Shown: positions 12,178 through 24,580, counted from the first letter of the stretch. The stretch is DNA of 64,000 nucleotides from Drosophila pseudoobscura (GCF_009870125.1 NC_046680.1:8928001-8992000), one strand, 5' to 3'. Translations and numbers: made by a program. Notes: generated by a model from the letters alone, not told the origin.

Positions 12178-15100
12178 CCTGCTATCTAAAGGACTATAGC
12201 ACTTCTAGGGGTGTGAATATTTTCAGGGAATTTTCTAGAGTATTTAACAAACTGAAAAGTCAATTTTGAGAGCCAGCAAAACACATACATTTTGATTGAA
12301 TAATCTTCATTGATTGCAAGTTGGGAAGTCTCTGTGGAACCTACTGCTGATCGCAGGACCAAAAATGTTTCCATTTAATTGCATCTTAAAGCATTCCCCC
12401 GCCTGGGGAGCTCTCAGTATCGCTGTATTGGGTTACTGGGAGGCAGGGCTCTCCAGATAGTGTTTTTCTTGCACCATCCACTTGTCAATCATGTGGGGCT
12501 GTTTGCCTCGAATATATGATGCCCAAAGGCCACACAGCACCACAGCACAGCTCCCTGCCCCGGCCCCATCCATGATTGGTGCTACCATCAAAATGGATGA
12601 ACCACTCTGAACTGTGGGAATTCGCTTGGCTGGAGCACACATACATACATACTCTGGATATTCTGCTTAAGTGTTTTTTCAGGAGCATTACATTACTTAC
12701 ACATACACACAAAGACGTCTCTTGTCGGGGGCACGTCTTCGTCGGGAACAGAGATGCCCCAAGGCCCATGGAAACTTTTCAAGTGTTAACGAGTTTTGTT
12801 GCACACATGTGTCGATTGCATATGGAGTGCACTTAACTCGAAAACTTGAACGACATTTAAGCATTTGCCAATGTTCGGTGTTGTTCTTGATGCCACCACC
12901 CTCTCTGCCCCACCTTGTTTGTTGGTGCAACAACAGAAGCAGCAGCAGAGGCACACGACAAGTTGCAAGCTGATATTCCTTTGGTTGTTTGCCGGAAAAC
13001 GAAATTTGATTTTATGCAAAAACAATTTGCATCTTAATTGACTGCCGCATGCCAAATGCCACAAGCCACAAGCCAGGGAGCTGTCAATCCCAACCAGAAT
13101 ATAAGAGTATGAGTGCCTGAAAGAGTGCTCCTTAATTACTTTTCATCCCTTCAGATCAGAGTTTAAAGGGTATTTATGGGTCCAAGAGATTTCCTTATGC
13201 TATGCCTTAGATGCTATCGATTCCATATTTCCATGCATTTCTATCTGCATCAGGGCTGTGGCAACGACTATGGACATGGGGTCGGATATTAACTAAAATA
13301 TTTCTTAAATTTCCAGCATTCCAATTCCCAGGGAATTCCCATTCCACCTCCATCTCTGGCCATCCGAATGGACCTGCCCTCTCTCTCTCTCTCTGTGGAA
13401 ATATGTGTTCATTCCTACATCTACATCTAAAGACCATTTTCAGTTTTCTTTGCCCGCCTCCTCATCGCCGTGCACAGGCACCACGCCCTAGAAAAGGCGT
13501 TGGTTACATCTCTTTTTCCATCTTTTCATTTTCCATTCCTTTCCTTTTCAGATGTGATGTGTGTTGTTTTTTTGCTCCTTTTTGCATTTACAAATTATGC
13601 TCATATAAATTTTTATAAAACATCTCTGCCGTTGCCATTTTATTTTATGTTTCTTTTTGTTACACCCATACCATGCGGCCATAAAGACACACACACACCC
13701 ACACAGATCCAGATGTACGCTGGCGCACAAAAGTAGGCAACGAAAGGCGGCAGCAAGCGGCCTTCCTCCTCCTTCGTGCGTTCGGGCCGGGCGTCGGTCT
13801 GTTGGCCAAAATGAAGAGCAATTCACACTTGAAAACTTTCAACATGCGTTTTTAAGTTGCCCCCAAACAACTATAATACCGTTCTGTTGCTCTTTCCACT
13901 TTCCGTATACATATGTATATGCATATGTATATGTGGCAGGCGCGCAGGGTCTGAGCCAGCTGAGCCTCTGAATATTAAGCGGAATGTGTGCGAATAAGAC
14001 ACAGTTCTGGCAGGCCATAAAAAAGGGTTCGGTGGCAAGCCTCTGGCCTGTTTATTTTGCCGCCTAAGCTGGCTAATTTAATATGCATAAATGCCGGCAC
14101 ATGTTTCATAAACGGCATTTTAAAGCGGGGTCCAGTCTCCAAAAATGGCTTCATTATCAGGGCTCCCTCTCTATCTGTATTTGTATCTGTATCTGTATAT
14201 CTCTCTCCATGGATTGCCAAGGACAGTCATGTGTGTGTGTGCTAAAACTTCCGGGATATGCAGTCGGCCGGACGAGGACAAATGTACTTCCGCCTGGTAA
14301 CAGGGACTGGCGGCAACAAAAACTGTTGCATGTTTTTGTCCTCCGGCCGAGATGGCCAAACAATGGACTCGGAATTAAATGCCATAATTAAACCGACTGC
14401 CGCCAGTCGTCAAAATGCTGGCGATAAGCCATAGTCCGGAGCTCGGAGTCGTCCGGGGTCCGTTGCTTGACAACAGCTGTTTAAACTCTTTGCCACAAAA
14501 CGCCACTCACTACTGTCCCAGTGTTCCCTCCTACCCCCTGGAGCTGATACAATGCTCATCCGCGGCTTGTGGCTGTCGTTTTTATCTCTTCCCATTGTCA
14601 TTCGCACAATGCCCGAAAATGGGCGCCCCCACACACACTGTCAGGTCCTGCGTCTGTGTCTACTTCTTCCTTTGTGTGTTTCATTCTACTTTTGGTATTT
14701 CATCAAATTGATTTGTCTTCAAAGCCCTGCCCTGCTCCGCCCTGCCCTGCTTACTGAAGCCACTGAGGCAATTTGCATTTTGAGGCATTTCAATTGCGTG
14801 GCACGTTGTTGCCTATTCGAATTATGTCAATAGAATCGCGTCTCCAATAAATGTCAACTGTGGCAGGAGGCAGGCAGGATGGCTGGGAGGGGGGGAACAG
14901 CAGCTTGTATTTACTGCTCCTCTGCTGAATGACGACCCTACAGACACGTACACTGTCAGAATATTAGGTGCGAATCCGTACTCAGTCATCATCCTTATAG
15001 TTTTTAAGGATATACAGTGCCAGACTTTAGTGCTGCTGCAAGAGGTTTTCCATCGCGATTTTTAAAGTACAAATATACTTATCCGATAAGACTGTCTTAT

Positions 15101-17499
15101 TTTTAGAAGAGTGAACTATTTCTTATAATTTTGTGAACAGACAGAGGACATAGAAAGATATTCTAACCAAGTCCAAGAAGTCCAAGAAAATCAGGCAAGG
15201 TGCATTTGCGGATCCCCATCCTAGTTGGTTCTTTTAAAATTCCCTAACACTCGGCAATACTTAATTGCCAGGTACTTCCTTAGTTCTCGGGGTTAAATGG
15301 CTCAATTTCTGAATGTTAAAAGCCACCCCCCCTGCGCACTTGACCCCTCACACCGGCCATATAGCGTTTTGTGGGCATTGCCTGCTTAACATTTAATGGC
15401 CACACTTTGACTAGCCAAATGGTGGCCCCAAGATCTGTACATGTTTACGGCACTCTACGGCCATTGCCATTGCCATTGCCATGGAGTGGAGCATGGGGCA
15501 TGGGGCAGCCATAAGAGTAATAAAAAGAAATTATAAAATAATATTAACAATCTAGCAAGCTGGGAAACAGGCATTTAGAGCCGGACACGGAGCCAACAAA
15601 GTGTATAAACAGCAGTGGAAAAAGGAGGAGGGAGAGCATGGGAGGGAGCACCCGTGGCATTTTACATTTATGGTTATGTGTGGGTGCTGCTGCCACTGCC
15701 ACATATATGTACGTTTACAGCGGAAGGGGCATGCGGTTGCACAGAGCTTGCATTAAAAGTGCACGTGCAATTAAGACGCCAGCAGCAGTGGCAGCATCAT
15801 CCTAGTCCTCGTCCTCGCCTCGTCCTTGTCGTCCAACTAATTGGCCAAGCTGTAAAGCAAAAAGGCATGGCAACTTTGTTGGTCCATAACTAAATTTGTT
15901 TGTTTGCTGTCGTTGGCCCCGCCTAAGGCCCTAGCTGGACCGACCGCTGAGCTCCAGCTCGTGCCGCTGCTCCACCAAATTCTTCTGCATAACCGTACCG
16001 CAAAAAGCTTTTAAGCCGGCGAGCAACTGGGCTTCAGAGTCGTAAAACCTTATCATAAGTAATCTACATACAAGAAATGTATGAGTACGAGTGGGATATG
16101 GGAGGAGGGAATGAGGGATTGATGGGAGGAGGGAATAAGCAAAGTCTATGCGACAATTGGGAGAAGAATCTTCAACTCTGTAAGCTCTCATGAGAGATCT
16201 TTTCCGCAAGCTTTCGTTATGGACTAAGCTCGCTCTCTTCTGATATACGTTTCTCTAAGCTCGCTCTCCCCTGCACGCATTCTCTGCTTGTGAGTCTTAT
16301 ATCTGTCTCCTTTGCACCAATGCTTTGGCTTCTCTTTTAGGAAGAGCTTTTAAATGGTCTATGGCCACATTTCCATAGAGTAAACACAATTCGCATCCCT
16401 TCGGCAAGCTCTTTGTCTGTCCTTTCAGCACAATTCCTGGTGACATATATCTCACTTAACATTCCACACAACACATGCTCCAACACACACCCCCCCCCCC
16501 CACACACACACACACACAAGCATGGGTATCTATTACTCAACAAAAGCCACGAGCCGACACAAACAAGCACCATTCATGGGGATAAAAAACAAAAAACACG
16601 AAGAACTTTTATAATAAAATTATTTGTTTGGGCACAAAAATAGACAACTTTTTAGCCATACATTTCATTTGTGCTAAATGTCACTCCAGGGCATACTTTT
16701 TACCCAAACAGCAATAGGGGAAAATGTTTGGCAAATTCTCGGCTCTATACGTGGGGTGTTTTCGGTTCCATTTCCTCTGCTCTGCTCAACAATTAAACAC
16801 TTCCTTGGAGTAGAGCTGAGGCGAGGTGCAGCAGAGGGGAGGGTAAACATTTGCATTTAAATAAAAATTCATTGCATTTTGTTGGCGCGTTTCATTGGCC
16901 CATCGCTCCCTCCCGTCTCTGGCTCTGTTTGCGTCTCTCTTTGCGTCTCTTTTCCGCACTGTCGTCTGCCTTTGTTGTGTGTCTCCGTCTGTCTCCATCT
17001 CTGTCTGGCACCCAAAGTGACTTTCAATGTAAACGTCAGAGCTTTGTGCCGTTGACATTTGTACGCCGCCAGACGACAGGGCCGCCGCCGGGAAAGGAAA
17101 GGACAGGAAAGACGACGACGGCAACAATTTACGATAAACATCTCAGCGGCATGCAAATCCCTTTTAGGAATTGCACGGCAGAGCACTCCAGCTGAAGAGC
17201 TGCAGGGAGAAAGAATGAAGAGCTGCAGAGGGTGTGCCAGGATACAGCAGGATACAGGGATTTCGCTGACGACCAGGAATTAACCATCAAGCGGAATCAG
17301 CAGTTTACTCCCATTCGCATTTCGCAGTTTTAAATAAAACATTTAAGGAAAACTGAGCAAAAAACTAAAAGCAAGTGAGTCTGAGGAAAAGACAAGTACC
17401 AGCCGAGAGAAATCTGTTCCAAAACGTTCTAGAATTCAGGCACCCCGCGCACGATACCATCGCAATTTAAGACAAAGGGGCAAAGGGAACAAAAAGGGC
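12178..17499. other. Intergenic stretch
   Basis: No supported gene. Just upstream of the ADGF start on the minus strand is a 62-codon ATG frame (12374-12186) ending 9 nt before the ADGF ATG. It would be an upstream ORF if transcription starts beyond 12374. A 69-codon minus frame (12642-12433) has no family match. The rest is simple repeats, A/T-rich DNA and a C-run plus (CA)n tract near 16490-16520. Confidence 0.5.
14174..14198. repeat. (TCTGTA)n hexamer repeat
   Basis: Four near-perfect TCTGTA/TTTGTA units. Confidence 0.8.
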
Positions 17500-17505
17500 T
17501 TTATT
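17500..17505 (-). terminator. Poly(A) signal for the proximal DUF1431-type gene
   Basis: AATAAA on the minus strand, about 56 nt past the TGA at 17561. It is the first canonical signal after the stop. Confidence 0.6.
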
Positions 17506-17560
17506 TAAAAGTTTACCAAAATACTCCTCCTCTGTTTGCGATCCGGGCAGTTGTTCAGCT

Positions 17561-18211
17561 TCACCAGCCCCTGTATCTGCGGCGATAGTAGGCCCACATA
17601 TCGCAGATCGAGGGTTTCTTGACGCACTCGCAGAACGGAAGCGGCTCCTGGAGCTCGGGCTTGCGACACTCCGAGAAGCTCGGGTACTTCGTGGGTCGCT
17701 TCGTGCAGCACGAAGGCCGGAAGTGTAGGTTGCACGAGGGAGGGTTCCTCACAAGTCGACAGTGGATAAAAGAAAACTTGCAGCAGGGCATGACGCCGAT
17801 CCTCTGAACGTCCATCAGCTGTTCTGGCTTGACGCGGGCTCCGGTGTGCTCGGGCACGTCCGGCTTGCACGCCGTCTGGGGCTTGTTCATCGTGCCGCGG
17901 GATCGTTTCGCTTGCGTCGGATAGATCTTCTTCTTCCGGAAGTGAGGCTGCGGCACGGGATAGCTCTCCCGCCAGGTGCGCTGGTACCTCCGTAGGGCCT
18001 TGTCGCTGGGCCGGTACTCGGTGAGGTCTCGGGGCGGGGGGCCGTCACAAGGATCTTCGTCGCACACGGTCGGCGTGCTCCTGGGCGGGCACGTGTACTT
18101 TATGCGCCGGGCTTTCATCTTCTGTTCGGTGGTAAGCGACCTACTCAGTACGGACACCGTGCACTGGGGCATGGCCACCAGCCGACCCACAAGGCCTCGG
18201 AGAAGTTTCAT
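17561..18211 (-). CDS. Cysteine-rich DUF1431-type protein, probable testis protein
   Basis: Single exon, 216 aa from the ATG at 18211 (MKLLRGLVGRL...). The N-terminus is basic and weakly hydrophobic, compatible with a short targeting segment, and the body is very basic. The C-terminal third carries the family signature as I remember it: paired Cys (MPCCKF), a CC pair, KYPSFSEC (about residues 175-185), CEC and CDMW, with spaced cysteines suggesting disulphides or metal binding. The Drosophila-restricted DUF1431 family is associated with late male germline expression; molecular function is unknown. It has a tandem paralogue 197 bp upstream on the same strand. Both share the block YRPS-x2-L-x-R-x-YQ-x2-W and the same C-terminal Cys pattern, so they look like an old duplication. 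Family call is fairly sure; the individual orthologue is not assigned. Confidence 0.75.
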   Translation of the reverse strand: MKLLRGLVGRLVAMPQCTVSVLSRSLTTEQKMKARRIKYTCPPRSTPTVCDEDPCDGPPPRDLTEYRPSDKALRRYQRTWRESYPVPQPHFRKKKIYPTQAKRSRGTMNKPQTACKPDVPEHTGARVKPEQLMDVQRIGVMPCCKFSFIHCRLVRNPPSCNLHFRPSCCTKRPTKYPSFSECRKPELQEPLPFCECVKKPSICDMWAYYRRRYRGW

Positions 18212-18408
18212 CACAAACAGGAATTTCGAACGGAAGCCAAAAGAAGCCGACTACGGAACAAACGAACACGATAATTTGTTAGGTGTTCACGACCCAAACG
18301 ACACGATCGGACTGAGCAGGAGCCGGAGCCGGATCCCCATCCCCAATCGAGGCCTAGGAGCTGTTCGGCGAGGCATACTTGGTTCGCTTCTGAGTGATGT
18401 CCTGTCCC

Positions 18409-19212
18409 TTAAATGTTGTTCTGAGGTCGTCGCTGGTCCCTGGCGAAGCTGAACATATCGCAGAGTGGTGGGACCGCCAAGCAGCGACACTCACAGGGCC
18501 TCGCTGCATTCGTCTCGGAGAAGCACTCGGAGTAACTGGGATACTGGGTGCGGCGACGCTGGCGTTTGCTGTGCTTGGGGCCGCGAAGGCAGCTGGTGTT
18601 GCCGGCCACGGGCTTACAGTGGCACATCCTCACCCTCGGACACCTTCGGTGTATGAAGTCAGCCAGCTTCGGGCATTTGATGCGAGCGTAGACGTGGCAA
18701 ACCTTCTTGGGCAGTTCGTCGCACTTCTTCCCTGGAAGCCGCATCGATACTTCCGCCGGAACGATACGGCATCTGCGTCGCGGTTTCCGGTAGCGTTTCT
18801 CCTCCACCCAGTGCTGCTGGTAGACGCGGTGCAGGCTACGACTCGGCCGGTACATGGTCTTGTCGATGCGCTCCCCGCACGAGCTCATGCACTTGGTCTG
18901 GGGTCTGTACGGAATGTTGCACCGCGAATACACTCCCAGAGAGCTACGTGGCTCTTCGGCCAGCTCCTCGTCCGTCCTGCAGTTCTCCGGCCGCCGAAAG
19001 TACTTGGGTCGGCTCACGGCAACGGGACGACACACAGGGTTATTGGTCACACGATAATGGCACGGAATCGGCTCCCAATCGTCGGTGCTGTTGCTGCTCC
19101 ACCCAGCCATAGGGATTATCCGGCGCCTGAGCGTGCTGTCGAGCAGGCTCCGTCTCAAGTAGGACATTTCACGGAGGATTTTGGCACGGATGGGCAGCGC
19201 GTTGGCGAACAT
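18409..19212 (-). CDS. Cysteine-rich DUF1431-type protein, tandem paralogue
   Basis: Single exon. With the ATG at 19212 it encodes 267 aa (MFANALPIRAK...); an in-frame ATG at 19167 would give 252 aa. The frame stays open far upstream, but that part loses family character, and the MFANALP/MSYLRRSLL region resembles the basic start of the neighbouring paralogue, so one of these two ATGs is chosen. The protein is Arg-rich with about 20 Cys. It shares YRPSRSLHRVYQQHW and, near the C-terminus, YPSYSEC, CECRC and CDMF with the downstream gene, placing it in the same DUF1431-type family. No signal peptide is evident. No canonical poly(A) signal was found in the 197 bp before the next ATG, so a shared or non-canonical 3' end is possible. 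Confidence 0.72.
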   Translation of the reverse strand: MFANALPIRAKILREMSYLRRSLLDSTLRRRIIPMAGWSSNSTDDWEPIPCHYRVTNNPVCRPVAVSRPKYFRRPENCRTDEELAEEPRSSLGVYSRCNIPYRPQTKCMSSCGERIDKTMYRPSRSLHRVYQQHWVEEKRYRKPRRRCRIVPAEVSMRLPGKKCDELPKKVCHVYARIKCPKLADFIHRRCPRVRMCHCKPVAGNTSCLRGPKHSKRQRRRTQYPSYSECFSETNAARPCECRCLAVPPLCDMFSFARDQRRPQNNI

Positions 19213-21318
19213 GACGAGGTCTACGCACGAGAATTTAGACAGCGGAGCCGGAACAGTAACAAATTTCAAGTGTTGTGGGGATTCGTGGTGTTGAAAGTAT
19301 CTTTCAGAGGTAGCCTGATAGTGTGGAGTCTCCGTTCCCTTTGGGAGTTGGATATACCAACTGAAATACCTATGATTCAAGTGGCAAACTCTGATGGAAT
19401 TCCTTTTCCTTGAAACACAGAGTTGTATCCTCAGTATCCGTAGCGGGCGAGCGGCTGCAAGGATACACTTAATGTTTGGCCATAGTTTTGCTGGTCGGAC
19501 TCGCGATAGCCTTGACAATTGAGAGCCCCTCGGCCCCAAATGGATTTTCCTTGTTGATTCACGTTCCCGTTCGTTTTGTTGAATGCCTCGCTGCTGTGCC
19601 CTTAGCGGGCACCCCCCCAATCCGAACAACAGCATTCGTAATAAAGAAAAAATAGACATGGCCAAGCCCCCTCCCCCTTTCAACCTCCTGGCTGCCTGTT
19701 TAATGCAAACAGAGCGCAGCGGCGAAACGACAGATCGGAACGGAAAAAAAAAGAAAACAAAAAGCTGGGGGGCAATCCTCCCGAAAACCTCTGAAGCTCT
19801 CAGGGCCGTTTTCGCTTTTACGCCGATATTTTTATTGGAGTCCGGGCAGCCAGTGCACTGGTCGGCCATGCATGAGGGCCCCTCCATAAAATTGGGTCAA
19901 TTGCTGTTAACAATTTGGCAGCGCAATCTTTCTGGCGTTTCGATTTCAAGGCGCTATCCCAACCTCCACCCCAACCACAGCCTCTGCCCTGCATCCGCTT
20001 CAGATCCAATCCCAATCTCAACAACAACCAAAAATGGTGAGGGGGGGAGAAAACAAAGCGCGATGGCCATAAAAAAGCCAGCACGTACGAGCGAACCTTT
20101 TGAAAAAACAATTTCCGCATAGAGTTGTTGTGAAAACAGAGGGCAGCTGCCCCTCAAGTGGACGCCGCGAAAGGGGCGGGGACTGGGCCCCAAGAGTGGC
20201 CAAGAGTGCAGCACACAGCGGCCGCTGGTTGTTAAAAAGCGTACGCTAATTAATTAGTGCATTTTTGAGGAGTTTTCGAGTAGCCGGGGCTTTGATTCAC
20301 TTCAGAGAGGCTTCGGTTTTGCGATGGAGGGGAGCTCTGAATGGCGATTGAGGCGATTCATTAAAAGCACCATTCTTGGAGCACCTTTCATGGCCATTAC
20401 CCTTTCCATTCAATTTCATCTCAAATTTTCTACAGTCCTGCGGGAATATTCAACTGGGGCAAGGGATCTATCTGTCACATCTTTTGCGTAAAGTTTTTTT
20501 CTCATACAAATTCAGTGATGGCATCCTCTAGACTATTCGCTTAAGATAGCTGTATCGATTGTTCGGCAAACAAATTCCGGAAATGGGCACGGTATTCCAC
20601 TCCTTCTTGACTTCAGTGTGGCTTTTGAGCGACTGACTTGAGTAACTGGCAGGCGAGAGAGAGAGAGAGAGAGAGAGAACTCTCTTTGGAACTATCTTGC
20701 TCGTTCCGTGCCCCAAAATGTTGCAGTTCCCCCCTTAAAGCACAAATGCACTCCGGGGGCTGTGCTGTGTCCTGCTCTTCTGAAAGTTGGCAGTGAGACG
20801 ACTACGGAATGATTTCATTTACTTGCAATCAATGAAATTGCACTGATGCAATTTTGTTTTGCTCCAAAATAAACAGGCAACTGGAACGGGAACCGCGAGG
20901 GGGAATACGATCCAGTCCCAGAGGACTGCGATTGAGATTGGACTCGGTCCGGGTCCGGGATGGGGACAAAAAGTAACAGAACGAGCAATATAACAGTAAA
21001 ACCAACTTCCAGTGGAGTGGAGCTTCTGGAGGGGGGAGGTGGGGGCAGACTGCCTGTCACGTGCGTGTGGCAGCAGCCAGGACAGCATTTGGTAACCGAG
21101 TGAAGCTAATGCTCGGCGACATCCCACGGAACTAGAGCACCCCCGCCCCAGTCATCACAGCAGGCGGGGGAAATTTTTCTCATATCACAGCCAGACACGT
21201 AGACGGCTTCCAGCTCCGCGAAAAGTTCGCGCTCAGGCATTGACATTTGGACTGGGATTCTGTACGGACTCGGATTCGGATACGGATACGCAGCCAGTCA
21301 GGGAGAGATTTGTGAAAA
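19213..21318. other. Divergent intergenic region between the DUF1431-type pair and the transporter
   Basis: About 2.1 kb between genes transcribed away from each other, so it should contain both promoters. A (GA)n tract at 20655-20678 offers GAGA-factor-type sites upstream of the transporter. No TATA box was confidently placed. No additional gene is supported. Confidence 0.5.
20655..20678. repeat. (GA)n microsatellite / GAGA-factor-type sites
   Basis: An uninterrupted GA run of about 12 units, 0.7 kb upstream of the transporter start codon. GA runs can bind GAGA factor in flies; use here is inference. Confidence 0.8.
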
Positions 21319-21354
21319 ATGTCAGGGAAACGCTGTGCCAGACTCGAAAAATGA
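21319..21354 (+). promoter_or_regulatory. Upstream ORF overlapping the transporter start codon
   Basis: An 11-codon frame (MSGKRCARLEK) starts at an ATG with A at -3. It ends in a TGA sharing bases with the ATG at 21351, in an ATGA overlap. If it lies in the mRNA, the transporter would need leaky scanning or reinitiation. This depends on the inferred first exon being right. Confidence 0.4.
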
Positions 21355-24300
21355 GTAGGGAGCGTAAACGAGGTAGGTGAGTGTGTGCGTCCGGGAGCAC
21401 AAGCCAGTCGAAATAACTTCCCATCCGTTCGCTGCTGAACCCGACAGCCCAACGACGTCACAGGACGAGACGCAGCCGGGGACAAGTGAGAGCGGCAGTA
21501 GGGGGACGTTGACCGGAACACAGGACCTGCAGACGACGTCCAACGATGAGGAACGGAACGTGGATCAAAATAATTCCAATGCGGCGAATGGGGAGCGGCG
21601 GGACGTCCCAGATGCGGGTGAGTCAGGCCGCAGGGTACCACAGAATGTCGTGGCACAACCCAAAGCGCCTCCGCCATCGAGGGAGCGAAACCGGAGTCGG
21701 AGTCCGACAAAAGCCAAAGCCTCCATGGACTTAACCCATCAGCAGTCCAAAACGATGGAGCGGAGGGATATTGAGTCCAAGAGTAAGCCGTCTAAGCGGT
21801 GGATACGTGTGCCCCAAATCTTTGTCAAATCAGATTCCCATGAAGCGCCCCGCCTGGTGGACACCGGAGTGAGCACCGCCGATTCGCAGCGAGTGCCGAC
21901 GGCTCCGTCTGTCGTCGAACCCATCTCCGAGCTACCCTACGTGGAACCAGTGTACATCCTTGTGCAAGCGGAGAGGCCAACGCCGCCTCGCCTGGTGGAC
22001 ACGGCGGTTGGCACCGATAAGGGCCGTGCTCACAGCACTCCTTCTGTTCGAAGGCCTAAGCCGTCTACCCAGGCCAACGATCGCGTCAAGTCCGAGGAGG
22101 CTCTCGTGGAAGAGAGCGACATCGAGTCCACCAGTACCACTACCAGCCGTGAGCCGGAGCCTTACGACCTTGAGGACCACGAGATCCTGATCACCAAGAC
22201 GGCGAAGATCTTCAAGAAGAGTAAGTCGCCGAGGCAGGACATGTTCGTGTGCTAAGGGTGGGTTTTGTGCTCTTGCAGGACCCAACAAGGCACTGCCGGA
22301 GGATGATTCGGAGGAGTCGCTCTATGTCCGTAGCACGGAACGCATGCCGCCGGACAATCGCATATCGTACGCCTCGAGACGCTTCGAGGAGATGGAGTCA
22401 GACGTCCCACAGTCGATCGACAACATAATGGTCGGGCAGTTCACGGACCTGACCGATTCGTCCACCAGCAGTTTCTCCAAACGGAAGCGGAAGGAGAGCC
22501 TGGGCCTGGCAGCCGGCACCTTGCACGCGGGGTATGTGTTTGTAAGTGAGTGAATGCGGCTTGCTGGCCCGCCGAGAGTAATCCGACCAATCCGATCTGC
22601 CAGATCTACATGGTGATACCGCCCGACGGTGGCTACGGCTGGGTCGTGCTCGTCCTCAGCTTCCTGGCCCAGCTGATCGTCGACGGGATTGTGTTCTCCA
22701 TCGGCATCCTGCTGCCCTTCATGGCCAAGGAATTCGGGGCCGACAATTCGAGGATTGTGCTCGTGGCCAGCATCCAGATCGGGTGCTATTTCCTGGGCGG
22801 CGCCTTCTCCAGCGCCCTGATCAACAGCTACGGCTTCCGGCCGGTGGCCATGGCCGGAGCAGTGATCTCAGCCATGTCCATACTGGCGGCAAGCTTCAGC
22901 ACGGGCCTGACTATGTTGATCATGTTCTACAGCGTCATTGGTAGGTTGCCCTTACCCCCTCCCATACCGTGCGAGCGCCGACTATAAACACCGCAGTTCC
23001 CACCCCCCCACAACCCACAGGTGGACCGTCCTTGAGCATGATATGGGTCAGCTCGCAGCTCATCATCGGCTACTACTTCGAGCGGTATCGGGCGCTGGCC
23101 AGCGGCTTCTCCTGCTCCGGCGCAGGAGCCGGCATCGTGGTCTTCTCGTTCCTCAACAGCTGGCTGGTCCCGTGGATCGGCTGGCGGAACGTGCTCCGGG
23201 TGCACGTGTCCGTGATCATTATCATATGTGTGATTGCCTGCGCCTACATCGAGGTGGCGCCCACGCAGGTGGGCGTGTTCAACAAGCCGATGGGCCAGAT
23301 GGATTCCAGCTCCGAGGAGTACTACGGCAACTTCTATGTGCACAACTTTATGCGCGATTCCGTCTCGAGACTGGACACCCAGACCATCCTGGAGCAGTAC
23401 GAGCTGGAGCCGAAGCGAACGCCATTCTTTCGACGCATCTCGCCCTGCTGCACGAGGACGCAGAAGGAGGAGGACGAAAAGGAGCGCCCCATTGATGAGG
23501 ATCGCAACCTAGTGATCCGCACCGATCCGATTCTGCGCGAGGATCTCTTCTACACGGGCCCCGTCGACTACGAGAAGCCCCACAGCACGGAGCAGCTCGA
23601 GGGCAAGGAGATGCAGCTACTGGGTTCGACCAAGCATGTGAGTGTGTCCCCTTCCCTCCCCTCCCTTCGGGGACATAATGCCCATTTGTCACTCTCCTCA
23701 CACAGACCCAGAAGGCCACCTACGGCATAGCCCATATCCAGGGCTACACCAGCGACGAAAAGAAGAAGTACCCGAACAGTTCTGGACTGGAGTCGCCGGT
23801 TCCTTATGAGGAACGACCTGGTCAATCCGTCAGTCGCATTCGCATGCAAAGGAGACCGCCGATCAACAAGCGCCACTGGCTGCAGAACAAGATCGTGAAG
23901 GCCCTCAACAAGCTCTTCGACTACCACCTGCTGGAGTCGTTCGAGTTCCGGGTGCTGGTGGCGTCGGCCTTCTTCTACCCGATGGGCTTCAACATCCCCT
24001 TTGTCTACTCCAAGGCCCGCTCGGAGGTTCCCGCAGAGTATAGCAACCTGATTGCGCCAGCGATCGGGATCACGAACTTTGCGATGCGCATCACTTGCGG
24101 CTTCGTGGCCTACAAGCTGCGCGCCTGGACTACCTACATCTGTGGCGGAGGAATGTTCTTTGGGGGCTTCTTCGTGTTCCTCAGCGCCTTCTGTGGCTCC
24201 GATGTTGTCTGGTTCCAGTTGGTGTACGGCTTTTGTTATGGCTTGGCACCAGGTGGGTGTGGGAGGCCTATGTGGGACCAAATCTGACCTCTGATCCTTG

Positions 24301-24580
24301 ACCCTTAGCTGTGTACGCCACCCTGCGGGCCCTCATCTATGTGCGGTACCTGGGACTCTCAAAGCTGACCAATGCCTTCGGGATTACAGCTCTGGCCATG
24401 GGCATGGGCGTCTTCATTGGCACCACTCTGGGTGGCATTCTGGTGGAGGCTACCCAAGATTACTCGGCTGCATTCGCCATGGCCGGCTTCTGCATCATGC
24501 TGGCCGGCAGCCTGAAGCTCCTTCTGCCCACTATGGTGAGGCTGCACAATCGGATGCCAGTCGGTGAGACTGAGAACTAA
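21351..24580 (+). CDS. SLC16/MCT-family transporter with long N-terminal extension
   Basis: Seven coding exons: 21351-21376, 21448-22220, 22279-22541, 22604-22940, 23021-23637, 23706-24252 and 24309-24580. All introns are 56-80 nt with GT-AG ends and matching phases, giving 944 aa. The 26-nt first exon is the least certain. Residues 1-360 are hydrophilic and Ser/Pro/Thr-rich with a duplicated RLVDT block. The MCT signature PPDGGYGW is at about 360-367, followed by TM1-6 including YFERYRALASGFSCSGAGAG, a loop of about 200 residues, then TM7-12 from about 745. MCTs are plasma-membrane monocarboxylate or related organic-solute carriers. The TM1 Lys and TM8 Asp used for proton-coupled lactate transport in MCT1 are Phe and Asn here, while the TM8 Arg remains. 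Substrate may therefore differ. Orthologue not assigned. Confidence 0.9.

Noticed and set aside
12433..12642. 69-codon minus frame (MCAPAKRIPTVQSG...)
   Set aside because: Starts in an ATGTATGTATG repeat, with no family match and no poly(A) signal nearby.
18394..19413. 339-codon plus-strand frame
   Set aside because: Antisense shadow of the GC-rich DUF1431-type exon.
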